Shown here one piece after another: positions 1 through 8,112 of a stretch of 64,000 nucleotides of DNA (within the stretch, counting starts at the first letter, position 1; every line of letters starts with the position of its first letter). The DNA comes from Rhodanobacter sp. 7MK24 (GTDB lineage: Bacteria > Pseudomonadota > Gammaproteobacteria > Xanthomonadales > Rhodanobacteraceae). The DNA lies in contig NZ_JACYXL010000001.1 in assembly GCF_014842995.1 (NCBI RefSeq), forward strand, positions 559,183 through 623,182, in the 5' to 3' direction. The notes beneath the pieces are model-generated. The model saw only the letters and a program-made list of their open reading frames with translations, had not been told where the DNA came from and did not search any database. A program made the translations under genes and the position numbers.

Positions 1-1866
1 AGCACCTGGTTCACCGAGCGCAAGGTGCTCACCGCGCATGGCCGCTCACGGGGCAATGCGGAGCTGAAGGACGGACAATGGGGCTGGGTCCGCCTGCAGC
101 GCGTGACGCAGGGCGATGCGGAGCTGAAGGACGCGATGCAGGCAGGTGCGGCGCTGAAGTGGAGTTTCGTGCATCCCGATGGCGGCCCCGACAGCGACCA
201 CACCGTGGTGCGCATCGACCTTGCCCAGCCGGTGCCTGCAGGTGCCACGCTGGCGCTGGACATCGATTTCCTCAGCCAGCTGCCGCGGGTGGTGGAGCGC
301 ACCGGCTGGTGGGGCGACTTCAACCTGGTCGGCCAGTGGTTTCCCAAGATCGGCGTGCTGGAACTGGCGGGCGAACGCGGTGCCACCGCGCCGCGCTGGA
401 ACGTGCACGAGTTCCACTTCAACAGCGAGTTCTACGCCGACTTCGGCAGCTACGACGTGCATCTCGACGTGCCCAGCGACTACACCGTGGGCGCGGTGGG
501 CCAGCTGCAGGGCGAGCCGCAGGCGGCGAACGGTCGCACCACCTACCATTTCATGCAGGGCGATGTGCACGATTTCGCCTGGGTGGCCGCCAAGGGCTAC
601 AAGACGATGGACGGCACCTATACCGGCGCGGGCAGCCCGCCGGTGGCCGTGCGCGTGATCTATCCGACCGAATACGCGGCCAGCGCCGCGCCCACGCTGA
701 AGTCCACCATCGACGCGCTGGGCTATTTCTCGCAGACCATCGCGCCCTATCCCTACCACACGGTCACCGCGGTGATACCGCCGTACAACGCGGACGAGGC
801 GGGTGGCATGGAATACCCGACCTTCTTCACGTCCGAGGGCTACAAGGAGGTCACGCCGGGCACCCTCAGCCAGTACGGCAGCGACTTCGTGAACATCCAC
901 GAATTCGGCCATGGGTATTTCTACGGCATCCTCGCCTCCAACGAGTTCGAGGAGCCGATGCTCGACGAGGGCATGAACGAGTATTGGGACGACCGCATGA
1001 TGCGCGAGCGCAAGCAGGACCTCGTGCTCGCCACGCCATTCATGAAGTGGCTGGGTGTCGCGCCGGCAATGAGCGGATTCCAGATGGAGCGCCTGGGCGC
1101 GCAATTGCAGCGCCCCGAGGATCCGCTGGCGCAGAACAGCTGGGACAGGCTTTCCGGTTCCAGCTACGGCACGGTGTACACGCGCACCGCCACGGCGATG
1201 CATGATCTCGAACAGCGCATCGGCGAGCCGGTGATGCAGAAGGCCATCCGCCTGTACTACCAGCGCTGGAGTTTCCGCCATCCCTCGGTGGCCGACCTGC
1301 GCCAGGCACTCGTCGACGGCTCGGGCGATGCCAAGGACGTCAACGAGATCTTCGACGAGGTGGTGTATGGCACGGCACACATCGATGACCGCGTGATCGA
1401 CATCGACACGAACGAGGTGCTGCCGCCGTCCGGCGTGATGTGGAAGGACGGCAAGCCGATGGCCGACCAGGCTGCGTTGGACAAGCAGGTCGCCAAACAG
1501 CGCGAGGATTGGAAAAAGGCCCATCCCGACGCCAGGCCTGGCGTCGGCGGGCCGTTCCCCTGGCACAGCACGGTGACCGTGTTGCGCGACGGCGCACGCG
1601 TGCCCGAGACCTTGCATGTCATCTTCGCCGACGGCAGCCACGAGGATGTGCGCTGGGATGACGATCGCCGTTGGGCGCGCTTCGAATTCGAGAAGGCCAG
1701 CAAGGTGGTGTCCGCCGAGCTTGATCCCGCCCAGCAGGTTTACCTCGACGCCAACAAACTCAACGACAGCCTCTCGACCAAACCGAACGGCGCTGCTTCC
1801 AGGCGCTGGACGGCCGACGCGGCCGCGTTGCTGCAAACCCTCTACTCGATGCTGGTGACGCTGTGA
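1..1866 (+). CDS. M1-family (gluzincin) metallopeptidase, C-terminal part
   Basis: The frame is open from the first base of the window, so the real start and the N-terminal part lie upstream; at least 621 codons are visible. The zinc signature is complete: HEFGH at bases 898-912, then exactly 18 residues to the third ligand Glu at 967-969 within DEGMNEYWDD, the HEXXH-X18-E spacing of M1 aminopeptidases. It probably trims peptides, most likely outside the cytoplasm as for related Xanthomonadales enzymes, but the signal region is not visible. After the catalytic domain comes a C-terminal region rich in Asp and Lys with no recognisable motif. The next gene starts inside its stop codon (TGATG), so the two are probably translationally coupled. 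Exact substrate unknown. Confidence 0.85.
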   Translation, partial: STWFTERKVLTAHGRSRGNAELKDGQWGWVRLQRVTQGDAELKDAMQAGAALKWSFVHPDGGPDSDHTVVRIDLAQPVPAGATLALDIDFLSQLPRVVERTGWWGDFNLVGQWFPKIGVLELAGERGATAPRWNVHEFHFNSEFYADFGSYDVHLDVPSDYTVGAVGQLQGEPQAANGRTTYHFMQGDVHDFAWVAAKGYKTMDGTYTGAGSPPVAVRVIYPTEYAASAAPTLKSTIDALGYFSQTIAPYPYHTVTAVIPPYNADEAGGMEYPTFFTSEGYKEVTPGTLSQYGSDFVNIHEFGHGYFYGILASNEFEEPMLDEGMNEYWDDRMMRERKQDLVLATPFMKWLGVAPAMSGFQMERLGAQLQRPEDPLAQNSWDRLSGSSYGTVYTRTATAMHDLEQRIGEPVMQKAIRLYYQRWSFRHPSVADLRQALVDGSGDAKDVNEIFDEVVYGTAHIDDRVIDIDTNEVLPPSGVMWKDGKPMADQAALDKQVAKQREDWKKAHPDARPGVGGPFPWHSTVTVLRDGARVPETLHVIFADGSHEDVRWDDDRRWARFEFEKASKVVSAELDPAQQVYLDANKLNDSLSTKPNGAASRRWTADAAALLQTLYSMLVTL

Positions 1867-2744
1867 TGATGGCCAGGACGACTGCCCCGCGCGCCGGCTT
1901 CGGCGCCCTGTTCTCCGCGATGGCTGAGGCCGTGCAATGGCGTTTGCTGCTGCTGTGGCTGCTGCTGATGTTGCTGCCGGCCACGATGGTGGCGCTGCCG
2001 CTGTGGCGCTCGCTCGCGAACCTGCTCGACCACTCCGTGCATGCCGATGCATGGGCACGGCACTTCGATCCCATGATGTTCGGCGATGCGATGTTCGCGA
2101 TGGGTGGGCACGTCGCGTGGCTGAGCGGTGCTTCCTTGCTGGGTCTGGTGTTTGCCCTGCTGCTGTCGCCCTTCCTCAACGGCATGGCGGTGGGCAGCGG
2201 ACGCGCCGGGCGCAGCCTCGATTTCGGCGCGTTGCTGTTGAGCGGCTGGATCGAATACGGTCGCATGTTCCGCGTGATGTTGTGGTCGCTTTTGCCCTAT
2301 GCGGTGGTGATCCTGGTGGCTGGCGTCGCCATGCACATGGCCGACAAGCATGCCGATCAGGCGGTGCTGGAGTCGCAGGCCGATGCCTGGCAGCACGGTG
2401 CGCAATGGGTGCTGCTGGTGGTGTTCGTGCTGATGCACGCCATCGTGGAATCCACCCGCGCAGCCTTCATCGCCGATTCCGGTTTGCGCTCCGCCACCCG
2501 CGCCTTTGGCCGCGGCATTCGGCAACTGCTGCGCCGCCCATTGAAGACACTGCTGTTCTACCTGGTAGTGAGCCTGGTTGGCCTGGTGATTGCCGGTGTG
2601 TTGGGCATCGCGCGTATCCACACCACGGCGGCGGATGGCGGCTTCTGGTTGGGACTTTTGCTCAGCCAGTTGATCGTGGTGGTGCTGGGGTGGATGCGCA
2701 TCGCGCGGCTGTTCGCGCTGGCGCGGCTGGCGCCGGCGCGTTGA
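1866..2744 (+). CDS. Hypothetical polytopic inner-membrane protein
   Basis: A 292-residue protein with about six hydrophobic segments (roughly residues 25-45, 80-100, 115-140, 165-185, 230-250 and 260-280) and a basic loop before the fifth. I do not recognise a catalytic motif. The start shares one base with the stop of the M1 peptidase gene (TGATG); a GTG three bases upstream and a second ATG three bases downstream are alternatives. The overlap suggests co-expression with the peptidase, so a role in placing or assisting that enzyme is possible but is only inference. Confidence 0.75.
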   Translation: MMARTTAPRAGFGALFSAMAEAVQWRLLLLWLLLMLLPATMVALPLWRSLANLLDHSVHADAWARHFDPMMFGDAMFAMGGHVAWLSGASLLGLVFALLLSPFLNGMAVGSGRAGRSLDFGALLLSGWIEYGRMFRVMLWSLLPYAVVILVAGVAMHMADKHADQAVLESQADAWQHGAQWVLLVVFVLMHAIVESTRAAFIADSGLRSATRAFGRGIRQLLRRPLKTLLFYLVVSLVGLVIAGVLGIARIHTTAADGGFWLGLLLSQLIVVVLGWMRIARLFALARLAPAR

Positions 2745-2902
2745 CGTCGTCTGTTTTCCACTGTTTCCACCTGCTGAGAGTGAAGCTCGGGCGCCGGCAG
2801 GCGCTCGAGGCCGCTCTGTCGCTCACGGCAGGCACCGCAAGCGAATCGGGCCACTGAAGCAAAACTGTCGCAGAGCACCTGCTCACGGAAGATGGAGGCC
2901 TC

Positions 2903-3445
2903 TCAACCGCAAGCGACGCGGCGGATCTCCCGATGCGGTGGGTAATACGCAAACACATGCGTATCGCACCCGTAGAAATCCCGATCCTCGATGTGTTCGC
3001 CGCCAAGGCGTTCGGCCACGCGGTCGGAGGCTTCGTTGCCCACCCGCACCAGGCTGATCACGCGCTGTGCGCGCAACTGGTTCCAGGCGAAGTCCAGCAC
3101 CGCGGTGCCAGCTTCGGTGGCGTAGCCATGGTGGCGGTGCTCGGGCTTGAGCATCCAGCCCAGCTCCAGGTCAGGCCAGCCTTCGGGCTGGAACAGGCCG
3201 GCGCGGCCGATGAACTCGCCGGTGGCCTTCAGTTCCAACGCCCACATGCCATAGCCGCGCAATTGCCAGTGGCCCAGCAGCATCGCCAGCGAACGCCAGG
3301 CGTTGGTGCGGTCCAGCGGCTGGCCATCGCCGATGTAGCGGGTGCTGGCCGGGTCGGCCAGCATCGTGGCGTAGTCGTCGAAATGGCGCTCGGTGAGCGC
3401 AGTCAGGCGCAGGCGCGCCGTCTCGATGGTGGGAATGTTGATCAT
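2903..3445 (-). CDS. GNAT family N-acetyltransferase (RimJ/RimL type)
   Basis: A 180-residue acetyltransferase. The N-terminus (IETARLRLTALTERHFDDY) is the usual opening of RimJ/RimL-type GNATs. The fold follows with ELGWMLKPEHRHHGYATEAG, where the R-x-x-G-Y/x-A segment around residues 110-118 is the acetyl-CoA pyrophosphate-binding loop, and with RVGNEASDRVAERLG near the C-terminus. Members acetylate the N-terminal amine of ribosomal proteins or small molecules; the substrate cannot be read from sequence. It lies 18 bases downstream of the SET-domain gene on the same strand, so the two probably form a small operon. Confidence 0.88.
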   Translation of the reverse strand: MINIPTIETARLRLTALTERHFDDYATMLADPASTRYIGDGQPLDRTNAWRSLAMLLGHWQLRGYGMWALELKATGEFIGRAGLFQPEGWPDLELGWMLKPEHRHHGYATEAGTAVLDFAWNQLRAQRVISLVRVGNEASDRVAERLGGEHIEDRDFYGCDTHVFAYYPPHREIRRVACG

Positions 3446-3463
3446 GTCAAATTCAGAAGCAAA

Positions 3464-3928
3464 TCACGTGCCTTCGAGCAACGCCGCTAATGCGCGGGTG
3501 CTCGAAGCGAGGCTTTCCGTCCAGGACAAGCCGACGATTGTCTCACCAGTTGCTGCATCCGCAAAATCCTCGGTCTCGCCGGGGGGGAGCAGGTGGCGGT
3601 AGTCCACGGTGATCTCGCTGTCCACGGGCAGGTCGGCCAAGGCGAACACGAAGCCGAGATGCCATAGCCCGTTGGGCTGGAAACTATGGTTGATGTAGCA
3701 CTCGTCGGGCCAGTCCGGCGACACGGTGTAGCGGTCCTCGAACCAGCGCGCGCTGGCGTACTTCAGCTTGGCCAGTTCCGGCAGGTCGAATTCGGCGTGC
3801 CGGAAGGTCTGGTTGATGGCGTCGGGCGCGGTGAGGATGCTGCCGGCGCGCACCGTCTCGTCGAGAAAGAGGCCCTTGCCTGCACCGGGGATGCGTGAGG
3901 CGGCGATGTGGTAGCGCGGCAGGATCAT
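3464..3928 (-). CDS. SET domain-containing protein (putative lysine methyltransferase)
   Basis: 154 residues from the ATG at 3928; the frame extends upstream but that part overlaps the 5' region of the divergent peptidase gene and is not domain-like. SET hallmarks are visible: RIPGAGKGLFLDETVRAGS at residues 12-30 (S-adenosylmethionine pocket), Asn80-His81 in YINHSFQPN (the NHS-type motif), and the catalytic-type Tyr110 in EITVDY. No pre-SET or post-SET cysteine cluster is present, so this is a minimal stand-alone SET protein. SET proteins methylate protein lysines; bacterial targets are largely unknown. It is co-directional with, and just upstream of, the GNAT gene. Confidence 0.82.
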   Translation of the reverse strand: MILPRYHIAASRIPGAGKGLFLDETVRAGSILTAPDAINQTFRHAEFDLPELAKLKYASARWFEDRYTVSPDWPDECYINHSFQPNGLWHLGFVFALADLPVDSEITVDYRHLLPPGETEDFADAATGETIVGLSWTESLASSTRALAALLEGT

Positions 3929-4021
3929 GGCGGGACCGGTCGGAGCGGGGCGCCAGTGTAGGGCAGGCTTGCATTGGCGGCTTGCTAGAATGTCCGTCTT
4001 CCCCACGTTTCCGGAGTGCCC

Positions 4022-5452
4022 ATGGATACCGCCCGCCTTTCCCGCTTCGTCAGCGGCCTGTGGGACGAGGAGATCGTGCCCAGGCTGGTGGAATACATCC
4101 GCATTCCCAACAAGTCGCCGATGTTCGACAAGGACTGGAAGGCGCACGGTCATATGGACGCGGCGGTGAAGCTGATGAGCGACTGGGCGCAGTCCAAGCT
4201 AGCCGCGTTGCCGGGTGCCACGCTGGAGGTGGTGCAGCTGGAAGGGCGCACGCCGCTCATCTACATCGAGGTGCCGGCTACAGGCGCCAGCAACGACACC
4301 GCGGTGCTGTACGGCCATCTGGACAAGCAGCCGGAGATGACCGGCTGGGCCGAGGGCCTGGGTCCATGGACGCCGGTGCTGAAGGGCGACAAGCTTTACG
4401 GACGCGGTGGCGCGGACGACGGCTACGCCATCTTCGGCTCGCTGGCGGCATTGCTGGCGCTGCGCGAGCAGGGCGTGCCGCATGCGCGCTGCGTGATCCT
4501 GATCGAGGCCTGCGAGGAATCGGGCAGTTACGACCTGCCGTATTACGTCGACCACCTTGCCGCGCGCATCGGCAACCCGTCGCTGGTGGTGTGCCTGGAC
4601 TCGGGCTGCGGCAACTATGAGCAGCTCTGGCTCACCACCTCGCTGCGCGGCATGACCGGCGGCAACCTCACTGTGCAGGTGCTGGAAGAGGGTGTGCATT
4701 CGGGCGACGCCTCGGGCGTGGTGCCATCCAGCTTCCGCATCCTGCGCGAGATCCTGTCGCGGCTGGAGGATCCGGAAACCGGCACGATCAAGCCGAAGGA
4801 GCTCTACGTCGAGATTCCCGCCCAGCGCGTGGAGCAGGCGAAGCACGCGGCCACCGTGCTGGGTAGCGACATCTACAGCAAGTTTCCCTGGGCTGAAGGC
4901 ATGCAGCCGGTCACGCACGAGCTACCGGAGCTGGTGCTCAACCGCACCTGGCGCCCGCAGCTGGCGGTCACCGGCATCGGCGGCATCCCGCCGCTGGACA
5001 GCGCCGGCAACGTGCTGCGCCCGTTCACCGCGGTGAAGCTGAGCCTGCGCGTGCCGCCTACGCTGGACGCGAAGAAGGCCGGCCAGCTCCTCAAGCAGTT
5101 GCTGGAAAAGGACCCGCCCTACGGTGCCAAGGTCAGCTTCGACCTGGAGAAGGACGGCAGCGGCTGGAATGCGCCGGCGCTGTCGCCGTGGCTCGCCCAG
5201 GCGGTGGACGAGGCGTCGATGAACCAGTTCGGCGCACCGGCCACCTACATGGGCGAGGGCGGTTCCATCCCGTTCATGGGCATGCTGGGCGAGAAGTTCC
5301 CCCAGGCGCAGTTCCTGATCACCGGCGTGCTGGGTCCGCACTCCAACGCGCATGGCCCCAACGAATTCCTGCATATTCCCACCGGCAAGAAGGTGTCGGC
5401 GGTGGTGGCCGAGGTGGTGGCCAAGCACTATGCGCAGGGCGCGAAGGACTGA
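4022..5452 (+). CDS. M20 family dipeptidase/metallopeptidase
   Basis: A 476-residue di-zinc peptidase. Metal-site and catalytic residues are in the expected order: His99-x-Asp101 in YGHLDKQPE, the GRGGADD segment, Glu165-Glu166 in EACEESGS, the aspartate in CLDSGC, and a C-terminal histidine in HSNAHGPNEF. The inserted dimerisation (lid) domain lies about residues 210-370. These enzymes hydrolyse dipeptides or similar amide substrates in the cytoplasm; no signal peptide is seen. I chose ATG 4022 because GGAG at 4013-4016 then lies five bases upstream; the GTG at 4016 would overlap that ribosome-binding site. Confidence 0.92.
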   Translation: MDTARLSRFVSGLWDEEIVPRLVEYIRIPNKSPMFDKDWKAHGHMDAAVKLMSDWAQSKLAALPGATLEVVQLEGRTPLIYIEVPATGASNDTAVLYGHLDKQPEMTGWAEGLGPWTPVLKGDKLYGRGGADDGYAIFGSLAALLALREQGVPHARCVILIEACEESGSYDLPYYVDHLAARIGNPSLVVCLDSGCGNYEQLWLTTSLRGMTGGNLTVQVLEEGVHSGDASGVVPSSFRILREILSRLEDPETGTIKPKELYVEIPAQRVEQAKHAATVLGSDIYSKFPWAEGMQPVTHELPELVLNRTWRPQLAVTGIGGIPPLDSAGNVLRPFTAVKLSLRVPPTLDAKKAGQLLKQLLEKDPPYGAKVSFDLEKDGSGWNAPALSPWLAQAVDEASMNQFGAPATYMGEGGSIPFMGMLGEKFPQAQFLITGVLGPHSNAHGPNEFLHIPTGKKVSAVVAEVVAKHYAQGAKD

Positions 5453-5496
5453 TGCGGTTTTCTCCCTCTTCCCGCTGGGAGAGGAGGTAAAGGCTC

Positions 5497-6189
5497 ATGG
5501 ATCATTCCCACCTCGCTGCCAACTGGGCCGACGTCCGCCATCGCGTGGACGAGGCCTGCCGCGCTGCCGGGCGCGATCCCGCCGAAGTCTCCATCCTGCC
5601 TGTCAGCAAGACCTTCGACGCCGACGTGGTGCGTGCGGCGGTGGCGTTGGGTCTGCGCCGTTTCGGCGAGAACAAGGTGCAGGAGATCCGCGACAAATCC
5701 GGCCCGCTGGCCGACTGCGGCATTGCCTGGGTGGTGATCGGTCACCTGCAGACCAACAAGGCCAAGGAAGTGGCGCGGCTGGCCAGCGAGGTGCAGTCGC
5801 TGGACCGTATCGAACTCGCCGATGCATTGCACCGCCGCCTGCAGGCCGAAGGGCGCCGTCTGGACGTGCTGGTACAGGTGAAAACTTCCCCCGAGGAAAG
5901 CAAGCATGGCCTGTCGCCCGATGCATTGCCGGCCTTCCTGGACAGCCTCGCGCACTACGAGACCTTGCGCGTGCGTGGCCTGATGACTCTCGCCACCCAT
6001 AGCGACGACCCGGCCGAGGTGCGCGCCTGCTTCCGCGAACTGCGGGAGCTGCGCGATACAGCCCAGGCGCAAGGCCATGACCTGCCGAGGCTTTCCATGG
6101 GCATGAGCGGCGATTTCCCGTTGGCGATCGCCGAAGGCGCCACCGAAGTGCGCATCGGCAGTGCGATCTTCGGACGCCGCCCGGTGTAG
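5497..6189 (+). CDS. yggS: YggS/PROSC family pyridoxal-phosphate homeostasis protein
   Basis: A 230-residue alanine-racemase-fold protein. Lys38 in LPVSKTFD is the conserved PLP-binding lysine, followed by RFGENKVQE and WVVIGHLQTNK, both signatures of the YggS family; the C-terminal SMGMSGDFPLAIAEGATEVRIGSAIFG segment binds the PLP phosphate. It keeps free PLP low and has no known catalytic turnover. In many gammaproteobacteria it sits beside pilT or proC, which are not here. A GGAGG box lies just upstream of the ATG. A perfect 16-bp hairpin follows the stop. Confidence 0.94.
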   Translation: MDHSHLAANWADVRHRVDEACRAAGRDPAEVSILPVSKTFDADVVRAAVALGLRRFGENKVQEIRDKSGPLADCGIAWVVIGHLQTNKAKEVARLASEVQSLDRIELADALHRRLQAEGRRLDVLVQVKTSPEESKHGLSPDALPAFLDSLAHYETLRVRGLMTLATHSDDPAEVRACFRELRELRDTAQAQGHDLPRLSMGMSGDFPLAIAEGATEVRIGSAIFGRRPV

Positions 6190-6212
6190 GCCGATCTTTG
6201 AAACAAATCGGA

Positions 6213-6247
6213 AATCCGACCCGAAACCCCCGGTTTCGGGTCGGATT
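6213..6247 (+). terminator. Perfect 16-bp stem hairpin after yggS
   Basis: Bases 6213-6228 are exactly complementary to 6232-6247 with a 3-base loop (CCC). It begins 24 bases after the yggS stop and precedes the NlpC/P60 gene by about 180 bases. There is no T-tract, so it is either a Rho-assisted or RNA-end-protecting structure or a dispersed palindrome rather than a textbook intrinsic terminator. Confidence 0.5.
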
Positions 6248-6430
6248 GGACAATTTTCGGAAGAATCTGCCGTTTTTCGGATGTGACGGGTGTATCGGTT
6301 GTTTGCGAACGACAGAGTTCAGTTAACCTCGATCCAACAACCTCGCGGAACCGTCTTGGTAAGTTCACCCCTTCGTCACGTCACCCGCACGTCAGGTGGC
6401 GCCTCCGAGAACCGTAGGGGTTACCGCCTC

Positions 6431-7240
6431 ATGCCAATCCAGCGATTGACCGGTGTTGCCGCGCTCGTTCCGATGCTGCTGCTGGCCACTCCTTCGCATG
6501 CGACGACCCATCGCGTCCTGAAGCACCACACCCAGTCCCGCCGTTCCCATGTCGTTGCCAAAGCCTCGGTCGACAATCATTACTCGCAGGTTCCCGGCGT
6601 TCTCGCTTCCCCGCTGTCGCTGAATCCGTGGTTTGCCCTCAGCCCGATGCCGGCCCTGGCCTCGCCCAACCTGGCGGGTTTTGGCGGCAATGCGGCGCCG
6701 GCCTTCGGCGTCGAGCACAGCGTGCTCGCACCGGTAGCCGCTGCTCCGGCCGTGGCCGAAGTCGCGAAGGCGACCGAAGGTCAGGCGGAGGGTGATGCCG
6801 ACATGCAGGTCGACAACATCAGCGACCTGCGCAAGTCCCTGATCGACCTGGCGATGAACCTGCGCAACGTGCGTTACGTGCGCGGCGGCAAGAGCCCGTC
6901 CACCGGCTTCGATTGCAGCGGTTTTGTGCGCTACGTGTTCGCTCACGCGATCGGCGTGCAGTTGCCGGCCAATTCCGCCTCGCAATTCCTCGACGGTCTC
7001 AAGGTGAATCGCGCGGACATGAAGCCGGGCGACCTCGTGTTCTTCCATACCGGCGGTCGTCGTCACGGTGGCATCAGCCACGTGGGCATCTACATTTCCA
7101 ACGGCCAGTTCATCCATGCGCCGACCTACGGCAAGCGGGTGCAGATCTCCAGCCTCGATGAGGCCTACTGGGCCAAGCGCTTTGTCGGCGCCAAGCGCCC
7201 AGACGGCATGCTGGCGCTGACCGGTGGCGGCAACGGTTGA
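6431..7240 (+). CDS. Secreted NlpC/P60 family cysteine peptidase (cell-wall hydrolase)
   Basis: 269 residues from ATG 6431, preceded by AGGGGT. A signal peptide (IQRLTGVAALVPMLLLATPSHA, about residues 3-24) is followed by a low-complexity Ala/Pro-rich linker and a C-terminal NlpC/P60 domain (about 135-265). The catalytic set is Cys162 in FDCSGFVRYVF, His217 in SHVGIYI and His229 in QFIHAP. Such enzymes cut D-glutamyl-diaminopimelate bonds of peptidoglycan in the periplasm, as E. coli MepS does. The frame is open upstream, but that part has no signal sequence. An intrinsic terminator follows directly. Confidence 0.92.
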   Translation: MPIQRLTGVAALVPMLLLATPSHATTHRVLKHHTQSRRSHVVAKASVDNHYSQVPGVLASPLSLNPWFALSPMPALASPNLAGFGGNAAPAFGVEHSVLAPVAAAPAVAEVAKATEGQAEGDADMQVDNISDLRKSLIDLAMNLRNVRYVRGGKSPSTGFDCSGFVRYVFAHAIGVQLPANSASQFLDGLKVNRADMKPGDLVFFHTGGRRHGGISHVGIYISNGQFIHAPTYGKRVQISSLDEAYWAKRFVGAKRPDGMLALTGGGNG

Positions 7241-7264
7241 TCCTGGCCGCATCGCCATTCGTTG

Positions 7265-7288
7265 AAGCCGCCCGCGTGGCGGCTTTTT
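7265..7288 (+). terminator. Intrinsic terminator after the NlpC/P60 gene
   Basis: AAGCCGCC (7265-7272) pairs with GGCGGCTT (7278-7285) around a 5-base loop and runs into TTTTT. It lies 25 bases past the stop codon. Confidence 0.88.
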
Positions 7289-7435
7289 CATGGCGCGCAT
7301 CCAGGTGCGCCAGTCTGTGGACACGTTGCGGGCGCGCAAAACGGTAATCCTGTCGTTTTGTCTTGGGGCTGTCCGAGCATGGCGAGCGACCGACGCAGAC
7401 GTTACGCTAGCGCATTGCCTCTATTGCACTTCTGC

Positions 7436-8098
7436 ATGCCCAATCTTCCGCCGGTTACCCGCAATCTGCTGATCGCCAATGTGCTGGTGTTCGCACTGCA
7501 ATTGTTCCTGCACGACGTGGACACCCTGGCGCTGAGCCGGTACTTCGCTTTGTGGCCGCTGGGGCCGGACGTGACCGGTGCGGTGGCGGGCGGCCAGGTC
7601 ATCACGGTGGGCTTCCGGTTCTGGCAGGTGGTCACCTACGCGTTTATGCACGGCGGCTACACCCACATTCTGTTCAACATGATGGCGCTGTACATGTTCG
7701 GCGGGGTGATCGAGCGTACCTTCGGCGCACGCAACTTCACCGTGTACTACTTCGTCTGCGCGGTCATCGCAGCGGTAGCACAGCTGCTGGTGGTGAAGTT
7801 CTTCACCCACGGTGTCTATCCGACCATTGGCGCTTCGGGCGCGATCTTCGGCCTGCTGCTGGCCTTCGGCATGCTGTACCCGAAGGAGAAGGTGTTCCTG
7901 ATCTTCCTGCCGATCCCGATGCCGGCGTGGCTTTTCGTGATCGGCTATGCGGCGGTGGAACTGGTGCTGGGCGTCACCGGCACGCAGGCCGGCGTGGCGC
8001 ATTTCGCGCACCTCGGCGGCATGGTCGGCGGCTATGTCATGATCCAGTACTGGCGCGGCCGCCTGCCGCTGAAACCGAAGCGCCAATTGCTGCGCTGA
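7436..8098 (+). CDS. Rhomboid family intramembrane serine protease
   Basis: 220 residues from ATG 7436 (MPNLPPVTRNLL); the open frame upstream reads as non-membrane sequence. Six or so transmembrane helices carry the rhomboid signatures: HGGYTHILFNMMALYMFG (loop and TM2 with His and Asn), GASGAIFG with catalytic Ser134, and AHFAHLGGMVGG with catalytic His192. It cleaves membrane proteins within or near the bilayer; natural substrates are unknown. The permease gene follows by 14 bases on the same strand. Confidence 0.93.
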   Translation: MPNLPPVTRNLLIANVLVFALQLFLHDVDTLALSRYFALWPLGPDVTGAVAGGQVITVGFRFWQVVTYAFMHGGYTHILFNMMALYMFGGVIERTFGARNFTVYYFVCAVIAAVAQLLVVKFFTHGVYPTIGASGAIFGLLLAFGMLYPKEKVFLIFLPIPMPAWLFVIGYAAVELVLGVTGTQAGVAHFAHLGGMVGGYVMIQYWRGRLPLKPKRQLLR

Positions 8099-8112
8099 TT
8101 ACAGGGAAACGC

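Noticed and set aside
3929-4153. N-terminal extension of the SET-domain frame
   Set aside because: It overlaps the start region and first 130 bases of the divergent M20 peptidase gene and has no domain-like sequence; SET homology begins at ATG 3928.
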